Assembly: GCA_947499145.1 (NCBI GenBank) | Contig: CANMNB010000012.1 | Span: 1-64,000 of the forward strand | DNA from: an uncultured Arachnia sp. | GTDB taxonomy: Bacteria > Actinomycetota > Actinomycetes > Propionibacteriales > Propionibacteriaceae | Reading direction: 5' to 3' | Length of the DNA: 64,000 nucleotides | Shown here: one piece after another, positions 62,486 through 64,000 of the stretch | Layout: the number at the start of each line of letters is the position of its first letter | Numbering within the stretch: position 1 is the stretch's first letter | Made by a program: the position numbers and the translations under genes | The notes under the pieces: generated by a model | What the model saw: the letters and a program-made list of their open reading frames with translations, nothing else | Database searches by the model: none | What the model was told of the DNA's origin: nothing

Positions 62486-64000
62486 TCAGCCCGCGGGCTT
62501 GGTGTCGTAGAGGTTCGGGATGGTGTTGGTCGGCAGCATCTCGACGGTGGTGTCGGGATCCGTGGCGATGACGCCCTCGATGCGGTAGAAGGGGGCGAAC
62601 CACGCCTGCTCGACGATGTACGCGTTGAGCTCCTTGATGAGCTCCTCGCGGCGGGACTCATCGGCCGTGCGGTACTCCTCCAGGATGCCGGAGACCGTCT
62701 CGTCGGCGTACTTGTAAGGGTTGAAGACCGCACCCTCCGCGATCATGAACTGCGTGAGCTGCCAGTCGGGGTTCTGCTCCAGCGCCATGAAGGCCGCAGC
62801 GAACTTCGGGGCCAGCAGGTCGGCGATGAAGTTCTGACCCGGCTCGACGTAGTTGACGGTGATGTTGATCTCGGACAACGCCTGGGCGATCAACGCGTAC
62901 ACGGCGGAGCCCAGAATCGGTGAGCTCGGCATCTCTATCGAGAAGCCGCCCTCGTAGCCGGCTTCGGCCATCAGGCTCTTGGCCTTCTCGACGTCGAAGG
63001 GGTAGCGCTCGTCCAGTGCCGGGTCGTAGGCCACGGAGGTGGGCGGGAAGACCTGGGTGGTCACCGTCCCATAGCCCAGTGCGACGGCCTCCAGCATGGC
63101 CGCACGGTCGAACACGTGGTTGATGGCCTGGCGCACACGCACGTCGGCCAGCTCGGGAACCTGCGTGCCAGCGCGGTCCAGGAGCAGCAGGCCCTGGAAG
63201 TCCAGTTCGTTCTTGTTGAGCGTCCAGCCCGCGCCCTCTGCCTCGGGGAAGGTCTCGGCTGCGGACAGCTTGGCGTAGTTGATCTCCCCCGCACGCAGGG
63301 CGTTCAGCATGGCGGTGGTGTCGTTGAAGACGCGCATGACGATGGTGTCGTAGTGCTGGACGTCCGGGTTCCAGTAGCCGTCGCGCTTGACGAACGTGTA
63401 GCTGGTGTCGGTGACGGTGTTGGCCACGTCGAGGGTGTAGGGACCGGAGCCGACGGGGTTCGTCGGCAGGTCCTCGTTGTCGACAGCCGCCGGGCTGGCG
63501 ACGAGACCCGCCGTGCGCGTGAGGTAGTTGAGGAACGCCGGGTCCGGCGCAGTGAAGGTCACGACGACGGTGGTCTCGCCGTCCGCGGTGATGGTGTCGA
63601 CGTTGCGCATGTAGCCGGCGTCGGGACCCGTGCCGTCCTTGAACCTGTTCATGCTCAGCGCCACGGCCTCGGCGTTCAACGGCTCGCCGTCGGAGAAGGT
63701 GACGTCGTCGCGAAGCGTGAGGGTCAGCGTGGTCTGGGCCTCGTCGTACTCCCACTCGGTGGCGAGCCACGGGTCGATCGTGTTCTCCGGCGTCGCCACG
63801 AGGAGCGTGTCATACACGGCCTGGTAGTAGGGCAGCCGGTTGCCCCACTCGGCCACCGAGGGATCGAACGACATGGGAGCGGTGATGAGACCCATCACGA
63901 GCTCACCGCCACTGGTGCTGCCACTCCCCTGCGTCTCGCCGCCCGTCTCCGTCGCCGTGCCGTTGCCGCCCCCGGCGACGTCCTCGTCATCCGAACACGC
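62486..64000 (-). CDS. ABC importer substrate-binding lipoprotein, 5' end outside window
   Basis: 504 residues of a family 5 (oligopeptide/nickel/glycoside type) solute-binding protein, cut at the window edge. The first visible residues, Ala-Cys-Ser followed by an acidic and Gly/Thr/Ser-rich linker, look like a lipobox cleavage site, so the mature protein is a lipoprotein and only the signal peptide is missing. The domain runs from FDPSVAEWGNRLPYYQ to the C-terminus. It should deliver the glycoside to the permeases; family 5 proteins also bind oligosaccharides. Confidence 0.9.
   Translation of the reverse strand, partial: ACSDDEDVAGGGNGTATETGGETQGSGSTSGGELVMGLITAPMSFDPSVAEWGNRLPYYQAVYDTLLVATPENTIDPWLATEWEYDEAQTTLTLTLRDDVTFSDGEPLNAEAVALSMNRFKDGTGPDAGYMRNVDTITADGETTVVVTFTAPDPAFLNYLTRTAGLVASPAAVDNEDLPTNPVGSGPYTLDVANTVTDTSYTFVKRDGYWNPDVQHYDTIVMRVFNDTTAMLNALRAGEINYAKLSAAETFPEAEGAGWTLNKNELDFQGLLLLDRAGTQVPELADVRVRQAINHVFDRAAMLEAVALGYGTVTTQVFPPTSVAYDPALDERYPFDVEKAKSLMAEAGYEGGFSIEMPSSPILGSAVYALIAQALSEINITVNYVEPGQNFIADLLAPKFAAAFMALEQNPDWQLTQFMIAEGAVFNPYKYADETVSGILEEYRTADESRREELIKELNAYIVEQAWFAPFYRIEGVIATDPDTTVEMLPTNTIPNLYDTKPAG

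Overview
The window is GC-rich, densely coded bacterial chromosome. Gene content and order point to an actinobacterium: an fhaA-fhaB-pstP-rodA-pbpA-pknB operon next to trpG/pabA, a DUF881 gene and crgA; an RpfB-type resuscitation factor; CsoR/CopZ/CopA copper control; cydABDC; and a MeaB GTPase of the methylmalonyl-CoA pathway. A Propionibacteriales member is my best guess, but that is inference. I saw no rRNA, tRNA, CRISPR array, prophage or intact insertion sequence.

Layout. 1-3.1 kb: an SDR/flavoprotein pair behind a LacI-type operator. 3.2-5.6 kb: DUF1801 protein, aldo-keto reductase, MeaB. 5.6-16.6 kb: the cell-wall growth and Ser/Thr phosphorylation operon and its conserved neighbours, with a PfkB-family sugar kinase inserted and no pknA seen. 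16.6-19.3 kb: transaldolase and lysyl-tRNA synthetase. 19.3-20.4 kb: a single AbiEi/DUF559-like gene bracketed by two related 72-75 bp palindromes. 20.4-24.8 kb: TetR regulator with a heterodimeric ABC exporter. 24.8-28.0 kb: K+(Na+)/H+ antiporter, PPK2 kinase with a lysine-rich tail, BlaI-type repressor. 28.0-33.9 kb: cydABDC with a BlaI-like operator in front. 33.9-37.6 kb: glycosyltransferase, Gfo/Idh/MocA dehydrogenase and RpfB. 37.6-40.5 kb: copper-export operon. 40.5-43.1 kb: a 514-bp non-coding region with DnaA-box-like sites, then dnaB and a TauE/SafE permease.

43.2-64.0 kb, all on the minus strand: a sugar and glycoside utilisation locus in two transcription blocks. The upstream block, which begins outside the window, has an Opp/Dpp-type ABC importer (lipoprotein, permease, fused permease-ATPase, ATPase), GH3, GH43 and GH78 glycosidases without signal peptides, a serine hydrolase and a DUF1593 nucleoside-hydrolase-fold protein. 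The downstream block has its own promoter and encodes a split transketolase, a glycerol-kinase-like FGGY kinase, a TIM-barrel isomerase, a SorC-family regulator and a second nucleoside-hydrolase-fold protein. Isomerase plus FGGY kinase plus split transketolase matches the gene logic of D-apiose catabolism (apiose isomerase, apulose kinase, AptAB). I infer that short plant glycosides are imported, trimmed in the cytoplasm, and that a branched or unusual pentose is fed to the pentose-phosphate pathway.

The two most interesting signals are the palindrome-flanked AbiEi/DUF559-like gene, whose palindromes show compensatory base-pair changes, and the apiose-type locus with two uncharacterised nucleoside-hydrolase-fold proteins.
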